A DNA stretch of 25,377 nucleotides from a virus: positions 1 through 25,377 of the IMG/VR virus record IMGVR_UViG_3300020061_000024; one strand, 5' to 3'. A program made the position numbers and the translations under genes. Of the stretch, positions 15,117 to 22,483 are shown piece by piece (position 1 is the first letter of the stretch; the number at the start of each line of letters is the position of its first letter). The notes below the pieces were generated by a model that was not told the origin of the DNA, did not search any database, and saw nothing but the letters and a program-made list of their open reading frames with translations.

Positions 15117-18100
15117 CGGAAGCCTCCTCAACGGTGAGTGCGGTTCGGTTGAGGATGACGTAGTTCTTGGTCCCGAGTCCGTTCGGCCGCGGGCCGCCGG
15201 GTTGTCCGATGTCGAGGACGATCGCGTCGTAGCCGCGGGCGGCAGCGTATCTGCCGACATCCCCGAATGCCTTGGCGGCGTTCGATCCGGGCTTTCCGGT
15301 TTCCATCATCGTGTAACGGAACGCCTCATCAGAGATGCTCTTGTAATCGATGACCTTCGCGTCCTTGTGTAGGACGGCCCGGGCGATGCCGTGGTCATCG
15401 TCGTCGGTGTAGTTGCGGGCATCGTCGTGATTGTCGGTGAAGTAGTAGCCGTTGCCGTAGAGCCCGTTCCCGAAGTACGCCGAACCGGATCGAAGCTGCT
15501 CAGTCTTTTCCGCGCCGGTTATGCTGCTGCCGTCCCTCTGGTCAGCCCCACGGAACACCTCGGTGTGCCCGGTGAGCACCAACTGGTCAATGGTCGCGGC
15601 CGAGGCAACGGTCGGTGTGCGGTCGAAACCCTGCATGGCTGCGATGACCGACAGTGCCTGGTCTGCTGAACGGTGCTGGTCCCGTTGGGCGGCCACCTGG
15701 TCAGCTAGGCCCGCCGCGTCGACCGCAATCAGATCCCGTCCTACCGCAGGCCCTGGCATCTTGCCCTGAGCCTTGAGTGCCAGGACTGTCTCATTCACGA
15801 GCAGGCTAGCCATCTCGCGGCTGAGGCCATCAGAGACGTACATATCAATGATCTCTTCGGGAGTGTCCTCGCCGTATTCGAGTGCATCGGCGATGTCTCG
15901 TGCGTGGCCGCTTTTCAGCAGGGCTGGATCGCTGTAGTCCACGCCAGGGACGACGGACGTGCGCGGTGCGACCTTCTTCGCAGCCGCCACCTTGGCGGCG
16001 ACCGCGGTGACCAGGTCGGCCTTCTTCTTCCCGCTGCCAGCGCCCAAACCCATGCGCTTCATCAAGGCCTTCAGTTCGGTGACCTTCATGCCTCGCAGCG
16101 CGTCCTCGGCGGCACTGCGGTCGTTGAGCTCACCCAACTGGGCGACGATCGCGTCGAGATCGGAGGCCGCCGGTGCAGTTGCCTTGGCTACTGCGGGTGC
16201 CGCCGCCGTGCCCTTCTTGGCTGGCGCTGCCTTCTTCGCCGTCTTGGCCGGAGCGGTTTGGATCTTCAACAGGTGCCGGGGCTGGTCACCGATAACGACC
16301 GCCGCGTCATTGTCACGAGCGGTCAGTGTCTTGGTGTTCAGCTCCTCCATGAGGAGGACGTCAGGCCGCTCGATCATTCGATCAAGCACCGCGTCCACGG
16401 TCGCCTTGTCGACACCGCCGAGCCGCTCCCGAAGGTCGGCCAGCTGGACCCAACCCAACGTCCCCGGCCGGTCGGCTATGAGATCGCTATATGCCTCGCG
16501 AATCCGATTCTCGACCTGCGCCTCGCGCACCGCCGGGTCATCCGACAGGCCACCAGCATCGGCCGGCCGCAAACTTGGAGCGGGTGACATCGGTCGGCCG
16601 CTGAGTGTTGAGTTGTACGCGGTGGCGATCTGCTGCCGTACGCGCTGCGCGAGCGGAGATGCGCCGTCGCCGTGTAGGGCGTCATCGGCAAGCGCTTCGG
16701 CAACCATGGCCTCACGCGATCGCAGGGCATAATCGCCGAGCTGTGCCTTGATGCCTGCCTGGACCTGTCCTGGGTCGCCGTGGTCGAGACCGGCGTCGCC
16801 GAGATACGCCTTGACCGCCACGTCGACATGCTCATGACCGCGGCCGCCAGTCATCGCATCGACAGCAGATCCGAACAGCGACGCCGCCACATACGCAAAG
16901 TCGTTGCCGGGCCGTCCATGTGCCCCACCGCGACGCAACCTCTGAAGGTTGGACGTACGACTCATGGCCGTGGACTCGTCGAGCAGGACCTCGACCGCGC
17001 CCGACCTCGGGTGGACCGTCGCCGTGCCCCACACATCCAAACCGTCGGCCGGCTTGCCGACCGAAACCTTGTCCAGGCGGGTCTCTGGCCACCGTTCAGC
17101 ACCGCGGAGCAAGCCTTCGGCATACTCCTTGGCCGTAATGAGGTTGGTCTTCTGGCCCAGGTCCACGTCGACCGGCCGCCCCAGCGTCCGGCGCAGTTCG
17201 ATCCGCAGCCGGGTGTTGACGTCCGCCACCGACTTCAGCCTGCTGATCTCCGGCCGTACCTTCACCGGACCACGGCCGTGAAGGTTGGCCAGCTTCCCCA
17301 AAGCTTCGCCGACATGCGGCATCCACTCGCCGCCCTTGCCGCCGGGAGTCCCCTTCGGATACTTCGGGTGCAGCTTCTTGTCGTACGCGCGGGTTGCGCT
17401 GTCCGGTTCGGCGTCATCGTCGGTGAGTAGCGAAAGCGCGAGTGTCGCCTGGAATCGGTTGAACTCTTCGGCACTTAGTTCGACCTGCGCGGCCTCGACG
17501 GAGTCGCCGGCTTCAAGGGTGCGGGATCCATCCGAGTGGCGGGTCGACCAGTCGAAGTATCTGCCGTCGTCGAAGGTCACCGCTCCGTCGTCGAAGAGAC
17601 CGTCTTCGTCTCGCTCGACCGCAAGGTCGACGAGCACCCGTTGGTCAGGGAGTGACTCCCGAATGCGGGTCAGTGCCAACGCCCGCGAGAGTCGCTGCTC
17701 TTCGTCGTCGTCGAGCGGCAAGACTACGGACTCCTTGCCGCCGCTTACCTCGTAGGAACGACAACCGTCCTCGCCGGTGCTCGACCAGTCGATGTATCGG
17801 CTGTCATCGAAGGAGATGCCCCCGCCATCATCCTCGCTACCCAGGGCCTTCAACGCCGCTGCGATACCAGCACCGGAGCCGACGAACTTGCCGTCCTCTG
17901 AGTTGCGGGGATGGTGCGACTCGAAGTCGACGTCGCGCTGGGCGCGCTGCTGGTTCGAGTACGCTCGGGCAGGCTCAGCGGCTTCGTCCGCAGCCAGGTG
18001 CCGGCCGCGACCGTTCCACTCGGCCTCGTCAATGACGGCGTCGAGCGCCTCAACCATCTCGGACAGATCACCGGCCGGGATGGTGACGAGCCGCCCGGCG

Positions 18101-21100
18101 TCGCCGATCTTGGCGATGGTGACGGTGCCGTCCGACTTGGCCTCAACGTCGTACGTGTGGAGGAGCTTGCGGCTGCCAGCAGGTCCGCCTTCGACACCGG
18201 CGCCGAGGTCACGCAACTCCGCCAAGGTGTCGCGGGCGATCTTTGCCTGCTCAATGTTGAGGAGCAGGTCCCAGGTTCCGCCGCCGTCGGAGGTGAGTGC
18301 GATGTCGTGGTCGGTGAAGAGGGTCACATCGTAGCTGCCGCCTACGCTGACGGTGTCTTCTTCTTCGGGGTCGAAATCGGCGACCTCGCGGAGGGTGTCC
18401 GCGAAGTTGGAGGCGTCGTTTGAGTCCATGTGCCAGACGTCGAAGTCGGTTTCAAGCCGATCCGGGTCGGGCTCCTTAACACCGTCCTTCGGCCAACCGA
18501 TCAGGATTTCGCTGTCCGGGTTGTATCCGACCAAGACGTCCAGATCGGGGATGACCTCATAGTCGACCAGTCGCATCTCCCGCTCGGCCGGTGACTCGTC
18601 GGCGAAGTCGGGGTCTTCGGGGTCGTCGATGTAGTGGTCGATGTCGGCATACATGCGGTCGATCACGTCGGCAACGGCCCGCGCGGAGTCCGGGTCAAGA
18701 TAGTCCGCGTGGACAGCACGGCCAGGAGACTTTTCGCCCTCGAGGTGCGGGGCGTCCGAGGTGACGACGATGTTCTCGCCCCAGTACCGCCCGACGTAGG
18801 TGTCGGGCTGCAACAAGGGGCTCTCCTCGGTGACGAGGAGTCCCTGGGTGTCGAAGAGTTGCCGCAGTGTGCGGAATGACGAGTGAACGAACGTCCCATC
18901 GTCTGGGCTGCGGGGGTGCAACTGCTCAAAGTCGGCGTCACGCCCGAAGCCAGACTGGTGCCCAGCGACTGCCGCCGCGACCTTCGCGAACTTCGCAGCC
19001 TTCTTGGCTTTGAGTCCCTTCGTCAGCAGGTCTGCCAGCTTGGCTGCCGCCAGCACCTCACCGCCAGGCACGAACATCAGCCCTAGTGACACCACATCCA
19101 AGGGCGAGACGGTCAGGTCGAGCGGTGTTCCCTTGTAATCAACGGAGAAGTGCGCGCCCTTGATGCCGAGACCGTGGTAATGGACCTTGTCTGCCTTGCC
19201 CTTGAGCCAGCCCCCGATCTTGCCCACAGTCTCAGCTGCACCCGGAACGCCGTCCGTCCATTTGCCGTCCGGGTCGCGCAGCTGGTCCTTGTCGAACTTC
19301 CGCGCCGACCTTGTCCCAGCGAGAGCCAGCATCTTGTCGAGCAGGCGGACGACCTTCGCGGATTCGGCTGCGTATAGATGGGCGCGAGCCTCGGCGAACT
19401 CGACGTCTTCGGATGTCATCCCGTCCGGGACAACCCACAGGTCGGTCTGCGGCCCGGACTCCGGCTCGTCAACAACGACCCTGTAATGGACGCGGCCCGA
19501 CTCGGCCGGAATCGAGCCGACTGCTACCTCGACGTGGGGCAGATCAGGATTGACGGTCCCGTCTGGAATCGCATCCCACGCAGCCTCAACCTCAGCCAGC
19601 GCGACCTTCGCCCGTTTGTTCGCGTCGGCGAGGATGTCACGCAACTGCGCAGCGGCGGCCGAATCGAGCTTGGCGGTATAGCCGCTCGCGAAGACCTCGC
19701 TCGTGTCAAGGTCTTCGATCTCGCCGAGCCGCTTCTCAATCTCATCTTGCCGGGCGATGATGCGGTCAAGCTCGGCGTCGTCCTCGACCGAAATCGGCGG
19801 GCCGTCGTGCAGCGAAGCGACATACTTGGCGGAGAGCGGGTCCCGCTGCTCCCAGAGGCGTGCATCCTCGTCTTCGAGTCGCGTGCGTTCATCCTGGATC
19901 TTCTGCCGATCGGCGTTCAATTCGGCGAGGGACTCCTGACCGCGCCACGGTCCGGCCTCATCGTCGCGGCTGCCGAACATCCCGTCGCCGAGGCCTATGC
20001 GAAGGGCCCGCTGGCCGTCCTTGCCGGTCACAGCCAGCCGGACAGTGCCGTCGTCGGCTGACACTTTGTCCGATCCGAGAAGCTCCTCGCCGTCATCGAG
20101 GCGGATCTTCCCAGCCAGTTTGAGTGCATCCTTCAACGCGCCGCCAGCCGTGACCCACTGCCCGCCGCCTTCGCCGCCCGGGTCGCGCAGCTGGTCCTTA
20201 TCGAACTTGCGTGTGTTGCCAGGGTGAGAGCGGGTCGTATCGAAGGTCTCGTTGAGGTCGGCCAGGGCATCCACGCTCGTATCGCCAGCGACGTCCCTGG
20301 GCTCGTAGCTCGGCCGCTGTGCGTCGTCGTCATCGTCGTAGTCCTCGGCCTCGGCCTCGCGGATCATCTCCTCGACCTGGTCGGCCAGCGCGTGGGCGTC
20401 ATCCTGGCTGAAGTCCCGCAGCACCCCCCGCTTGTCCTCGCCGGCGTCGACCGTGAGGACGACACGGCCACCGTCGTGGGCCTGGACGTGGTGCTTGTCG
20501 CCGACTGCGCTCTCATCGGCGAGAACCCCGAACGTCTCGGCCAGTTCGTCCATGGCGCGACCAGCCGACATGAACTGTCCGCCGTCTTCTCCGCCTGGAT
20601 CGCGGGGCTGCGTCTTCCAGTCCCTCGTTGCCGATACGCCCGTGAGCGGAATGTCTGTGATCACACCACCGAACGCGACTCGTACGCGATCGAAGGTGAT
20701 CGAGCCGACGCGGTCAACCAGGTCCGCGACCCGGGATGCGTCACCAGAGAAGACGAGGGTTACGTGCGCTGCGAACGGCTGCCGCGGTGCTGGTAGGTCT
20801 GCCCCGTAGTCCTCGACGGCGGCCGCGGTGGCGTTGTACGCGCGGGCGACGTCGTCTCCACCCACCAGCCCGACGATCGCCGGTTCGTCGCCGGCCGGGT
20901 TGAAGATGGCAAGCGAGAACAGGTCTCCCGTGACGGGACCGAAGCTGGCGAAGTACGCACGCACAAGCTCAACCAGGTGCGCCTGCGACGGCCCGCCGAA
21001 GTCAACCGCCTTGCCCAGGTACCGCAACGTCAGGTGCAGGCGGTCGACCGGCTCCCCTCCGGGTACAGCCAGACGCTTCGTGTCCTCATCGGACGGCACC

Positions 21101-21189
21101 AGCGCAACCATGGCGCCGGTGTGGACCTCGGCCGCACGGGCAAGCCGTTCGAACACATCAAGGGAGCGGAGGAGAGCGTCGACTGACAC
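15106..21189 (-). CDS. 2027-aa polyvalent protein: 2H phosphoesterase to ADP-ribosyltransferase
   Basis: GTG 21189 is preceded by AGGAG; M26 is the main alternative start. Order: 2H phosphoesterase about 26-186 with HLT (52-54) and HVT (142-144); tag 1 (189-210); tag 2 (327-349); coiled coil about 420-495; tag 3 (630-647); hydrophobic helices about 696-742; tag 4 (749-770); an acidic region with repeating strand-helix units; tag 5 (1085-1105); two alike FDD-x-RY-x-DW units at about 1125-1176 and 1204-1255; tag 6 (1267-1290); a domain resembling a phage metallopeptidase that has lost HExxH (SLFGS, 1437-1441); winged helix about 1558-1643; Ala/Lys linker; SAP-like pair 1698-1736; and an ADP-ribosyltransferase-like domain about 1865-2018 (VFRG, FGNGLYGNGYYFTDN, NYVILNRTAL). 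2H enzymes cut cyclic or 2'-phosphodiester bonds; ART domains transfer ADP-ribose from NAD. Probably carried in the head and injected; that is inferred from family knowledge and gene position. Confidence 0.9.
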   Translation of the reverse strand: MSVDALLRSLDVFERLARAAEVHTGAMVALVPSDEDTKRLAVPGGEPVDRLHLTLRYLGKAVDFGGPSQAHLVELVRAYFASFGPVTGDLFSLAIFNPAGDEPAIVGLVGGDDVARAYNATAAAVEDYGADLPAPRQPFAAHVTLVFSGDASRVADLVDRVGSITFDRVRVAFGGVITDIPLTGVSATRDWKTQPRDPGGEDGGQFMSAGRAMDELAETFGVLADESAVGDKHHVQAHDGGRVVLTVDAGEDKRGVLRDFSQDDAHALADQVEEMIREAEAEDYDDDDDAQRPSYEPRDVAGDTSVDALADLNETFDTTRSHPGNTRKFDKDQLRDPGGEGGGQWVTAGGALKDALKLAGKIRLDDGEELLGSDKVSADDGTVRLAVTGKDGQRALRIGLGDGMFGSRDDEAGPWRGQESLAELNADRQKIQDERTRLEDEDARLWEQRDPLSAKYVASLHDGPPISVEDDAELDRIIARQDEIEKRLGEIEDLDTSEVFASGYTAKLDSAAAAQLRDILADANKRAKVALAEVEAAWDAIPDGTVNPDLPHVEVAVGSIPAESGRVHYRVVVDEPESGPQTDLWVVPDGMTSEDVEFAEARAHLYAAESAKVVRLLDKMLALAGTRSARKFDKDQLRDPDGKWTDGVPGAAETVGKIGGWLKGKADKVHYHGLGIKGAHFSVDYKGTPLDLTVSPLDVVSLGLMFVPGGEVLAAAKLADLLTKGLKAKKAAKFAKVAAAVAGHQSGFGRDADFEQLHPRSPDDGTFVHSSFRTLRQLFDTQGLLVTEESPLLQPDTYVGRYWGENIVVTSDAPHLEGEKSPGRAVHADYLDPDSARAVADVIDRMYADIDHYIDDPEDPDFADESPAEREMRLVDYEVIPDLDVLVGYNPDSEILIGWPKDGVKEPDPDRLETDFDVWHMDSNDASNFADTLREVADFDPEEEDTVSVGGSYDVTLFTDHDIALTSDGGGTWDLLLNIEQAKIARDTLAELRDLGAGVEGGPAGSRKLLHTYDVEAKSDGTVTIAKIGDAGRLVTIPAGDLSEMVEALDAVIDEAEWNGRGRHLAADEAAEPARAYSNQQRAQRDVDFESHHPRNSEDGKFVGSGAGIAAALKALGSEDDGGGISFDDSRYIDWSSTGEDGCRSYEVSGGKESVVLPLDDDEEQRLSRALALTRIRESLPDQRVLVDLAVERDEDGLFDDGAVTFDDGRYFDWSTRHSDGSRTLEAGDSVEAAQVELSAEEFNRFQATLALSLLTDDDAEPDSATRAYDKKLHPKYPKGTPGGKGGEWMPHVGEALGKLANLHGRGPVKVRPEISRLKSVADVNTRLRIELRRTLGRPVDVDLGQKTNLITAKEYAEGLLRGAERWPETRLDKVSVGKPADGLDVWGTATVHPRSGAVEVLLDESTAMSRTSNLQRLRRGGAHGRPGNDFAYVAASLFGSAVDAMTGGRGHEHVDVAVKAYLGDAGLDHGDPGQVQAGIKAQLGDYALRSREAMVAEALADDALHGDGASPLAQRVRQQIATAYNSTLSGRPMSPAPSLRPADAGGLSDDPAVREAQVENRIREAYSDLIADRPGTLGWVQLADLRERLGGVDKATVDAVLDRMIERPDVLLMEELNTKTLTARDNDAAVVIGDQPRHLLKIQTAPAKTAKKAAPAKKGTAAAPAVAKATAPAASDLDAIVAQLGELNDRSAAEDALRGMKVTELKALMKRMGLGAGSGKKKADLVTAVAAKVAAAKKVAPRTSVVPGVDYSDPALLKSGHARDIADALEYGEDTPEEIIDMYVSDGLSREMASLLVNETVLALKAQGKMPGPAVGRDLIAVDAAGLADQVAAQRDQHRSADQALSVIAAMQGFDRTPTVASAATIDQLVLTGHTEVFRGADQRDGSSITGAEKTEQLRSGSAYFGNGLYGNGYYFTDNHDDARNYTDDDDHGIARAVLHKDAKVIDYKSISDEAFRYTMMETGKPGSNAAKAFGDVGRYAAARGYDAIVLDIGQPGGPRPNGLGTKNYVILNRTALTVEEASGVS
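15123..15128 (-). promoter_or_regulatory. ribosome binding site of the ParB-like gene
   Basis: AGGAGG on the minus strand, six bases before GTG 15116, within the last codons of the 2027-aa gene. Confidence 0.7.
17320..17391 (-). repeat. tag motif copy 6 in the 2027-aa protein (HPK form)
   Basis: RAYDKKLHPKYPKGTPGGKG then GEWM, followed by the helix VGEALGKLANLHG. Closest relative is the copy in the ParB-like protein. Confidence 0.75.
17875..17937 (-). repeat. tag motif copy 5 in the 2027-aa protein (HPR form)
   Basis: RDVDFESHHPRNSEDGKFVG followed by the helix GIAAALKALG. Pairs with copy 4 (RDADFEQLHPRSPDDGTFV). Confidence 0.75.
18880..18945 (-). repeat. tag motif copy 4 in the 2027-aa protein (HPR form)
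   Basis: RDADFEQLHPRSPDDGTFVH followed by the helix SFRTLRQLFDTQG. Confidence 0.75.
19249..19302 (-). repeat. tag motif copy 3 in the 2027-aa protein (RDP form)
   Basis: RKFDKDQLRDPDGKWTDG followed by the helix AAETVGKIGGWLKG. At DNA level 19270-19299 matches 20179-20208 at 29 of 30 bases. Confidence 0.85.
20143..20211 (-). repeat. tag motif copy 2 in the 2027-aa protein (RDP form)
   Basis: RKFDKDQLRDPGGEGGGQWV followed by the helix ALKDALKLAG. Contains the second arm of the 29/30-base direct repeat (20179-20208). Confidence 0.85.
20560..20625 (-). repeat. tag motif copy 1 in the 2027-aa protein (RDP form)
   Basis: RDWKTQPRDPGGEDGGQFMS followed by the helix AMDELAETFG. It directly follows the 2H phosphoesterase domain. 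Confidence 0.8.
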
Positions 21190-21278
21190 GGCTCACCTAC
21201 TCCTACCGAGGAAGCGAACCGGTCGCGACGAGCTGGGTCAGAACAAGAACAGGAACGGGCCAGGCACGAGGAGTGCCG

Positions 21279-21524
21279 TTAAAGGATGGCCGACTTGCGC
21301 GCCGCCGCCAACCGCTGGTATGCCTCGGTGGTCAGCCGCGAGTCGGCGTTGACCGCGTCCCAGGAGTCCGGGTCTGGCGCCGCGCCGATGTCGCCCTGGT
21401 ACGCCTGCGCGAGGGACGCCCTGGGTTGCTGCCTCGGCCAGGCACGGCGACGGAAGTCGGCCTCGGCCTCCATCAAGGTCATGGTCCCAGCGGCCAGCCG
21501 GTCAAGCACCTCAGCGACGGTCAC
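21279..21524 (-). CDS. hypothetical protein, 81 aa, between zeta-like and 2027-aa genes
   Basis: GTG 21524 overlaps the stop of the zeta-like gene (GTGA), and TAA ends it at 21279. The N-terminal half is helical (MTVAEVLDRLAAGTMTLMEA, then EADFRRRAWP). The second half holds LAQAYQGDIGAAPDPDSWDA and a C-terminal helix TEAYQRLAAARKSAIL. Small proteins with an 'L..G..T..E...DF..R.WP' start are familiar beside phage portal and MuF-like genes, but I do not know their function. Tight coupling to a toxin-like kinase makes an antidote or partner role possible. The 89-base gap after it contains only the ribosome binding region of the next gene and a weak hairpin. Confidence 0.75.
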   Translation of the reverse strand: MTVAEVLDRLAAGTMTLMEAEADFRRRAWPRQQPRASLAQAYQGDIGAAPDPDSWDAVNADSRLTTEAYQRLAAARKSAIL

Positions 21525-22483
21525 CGCCCCACCCCCTTGTCGACCAGCCTAGGCGCACGACCCCACACCGAGTTGTCGAACATGGACCAGTCGTCAAACA
21601 TACTGCGCATGCCCAAAAAGGCATCCTTGTTCATGGTGGTGCCGTGAGGGGTCAGGTACGACCGGATCACGTCAGGCGGCACGAACCGGCCGCCCAGCCC
21701 GCTGCCTGCCCGGAGCTCATCAGCGCCCTGCCGGTAACGCCCAAGTGCACGCTCCACCGAAACCTCAACCGGAATGTCGACAAACACACCCGAAATGTCG
21801 CGGTAGCCGTTCGCCCGCATCGCATTCACCCTGGTCGAGATCTCCTCGGGCGAGCCCATGGTGATATCCCAAATCACGTTCCTCCGGTCACGGTACGCCA
21901 TGTCCGCCATGAGCTCGGCGATGCGCCGCGACTCGGCGTGTACCAGCGCAGCACGTTCCATCGGCGACAAGTCGGGGTGGCCAGGCACCTCCGGCACCAG
22001 TCCCCGGCGAGCCATCTCTTCCTTCACATCGTCCGGGTTGATCGTGAAGTACTGTCCGGGGTCTATTCCCGCGTGCTCGCGCAAAACCGAAGTTTTTCCG
22101 GCGCCTCCAAGTCCGCCGGACATGACCGCGCGACCGTCACGCGGAACGTGCGACGCCTGGGCGTACATGTCGGCGGCGATCTCGCGGTGGATCGCGTCAC
22201 GTTCCGGATCCCAGACGCCGTTCCCGTCGGAATACAAGACGTCAGAGCCGTGGGTGGTGAAGGCTCCCTTCATCACCTCTGCGACCCGTTCCACCCGCGC
22301 GTTGAACTCCACGTCCGTCATTGGCCTGCCCGGGGTGTGGGTAGCCGGGTCGCCGAAGAGTTTCTTCACCGCGGCGACCGGATCGCCAATCCATTGACCG
22401 CTATGGGGGTCACGTGGCTGGTTCTTGTCGAACTTGCGGATCAGCGCGACGATGTCGTCGGCTGCCCGTTGCAGGTCAGTCAT
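21521..22483 (-). CDS. zeta-toxin-like P-loop kinase with N-terminal tag motif, 320 aa
   Basis: ATG 22483 lies in an ATGA overlap with the portal stop; the frame is open to 22561 but only over the portal gene. Residues 17-31 carry the cassette tag (KFDKNQPRDPHSGQW), followed by the helix PVAAVKKLFG. The zeta-like domain spans about 117-285: Walker A GGLGGAGKTS at 123-132, FTINPDDVKEEM near 146-157, a helix with HAESRRIAELMADMAYRD, the strand NVIWDITM near 202-209, and FVDIPVEVSVERALGRYRQ with arginines placed like the catalytic ones of zeta kinases. Zeta toxins phosphorylate UDP-N-acetylglucosamine and block cell wall synthesis; related phage proteins may phosphorylate other targets. No epsilon-type antitoxin is seen, unless the 81-aa neighbour serves. 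The tag suggests it belongs to the same cargo set as the large proteins. Confidence 0.88.
   Translation of the reverse strand: MTDLQRAADDIVALIRKFDKNQPRDPHSGQWIGDPVAAVKKLFGDPATHTPGRPMTDVEFNARVERVAEVMKGAFTTHGSDVLYSDGNGVWDPERDAIHREIAADMYAQASHVPRDGRAVMSGGLGGAGKTSVLREHAGIDPGQYFTINPDDVKEEMARRGLVPEVPGHPDLSPMERAALVHAESRRIAELMADMAYRDRRNVIWDITMGSPEEISTRVNAMRANGYRDISGVFVDIPVEVSVERALGRYRQGADELRAGSGLGGRFVPPDVIRSYLTPHGTTMNKDAFLGMRSMFDDWSMFDNSVWGRAPRLVDKGVGR
22391..22435 (-). repeat. tag motif copy: KFDKNQPRDPHSGQW (zeta-like protein)
   Basis: Located at residues 17-31, in front of the helix PVAAVKKLFG. Shares KFDK-x-Q with copies 2 and 3 of the 2027-aa protein. Confidence 0.85.

Noticed and set aside
15117-15260. 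Longer N-terminus for the ParB-like protein
   Set aside because: The extra 48 residues are Ser/Thr/Pro-rich shadow of the upstream gene, while GTG 15116 has a perfect AGGAGG at six bases.
21263-21277. Hairpin GGCAC-GAGGA-GTGCC after the 81-aa gene
   Set aside because: Only five pairs, no T-run, and it lies near the ribosome binding region of the next gene; chance is likely.
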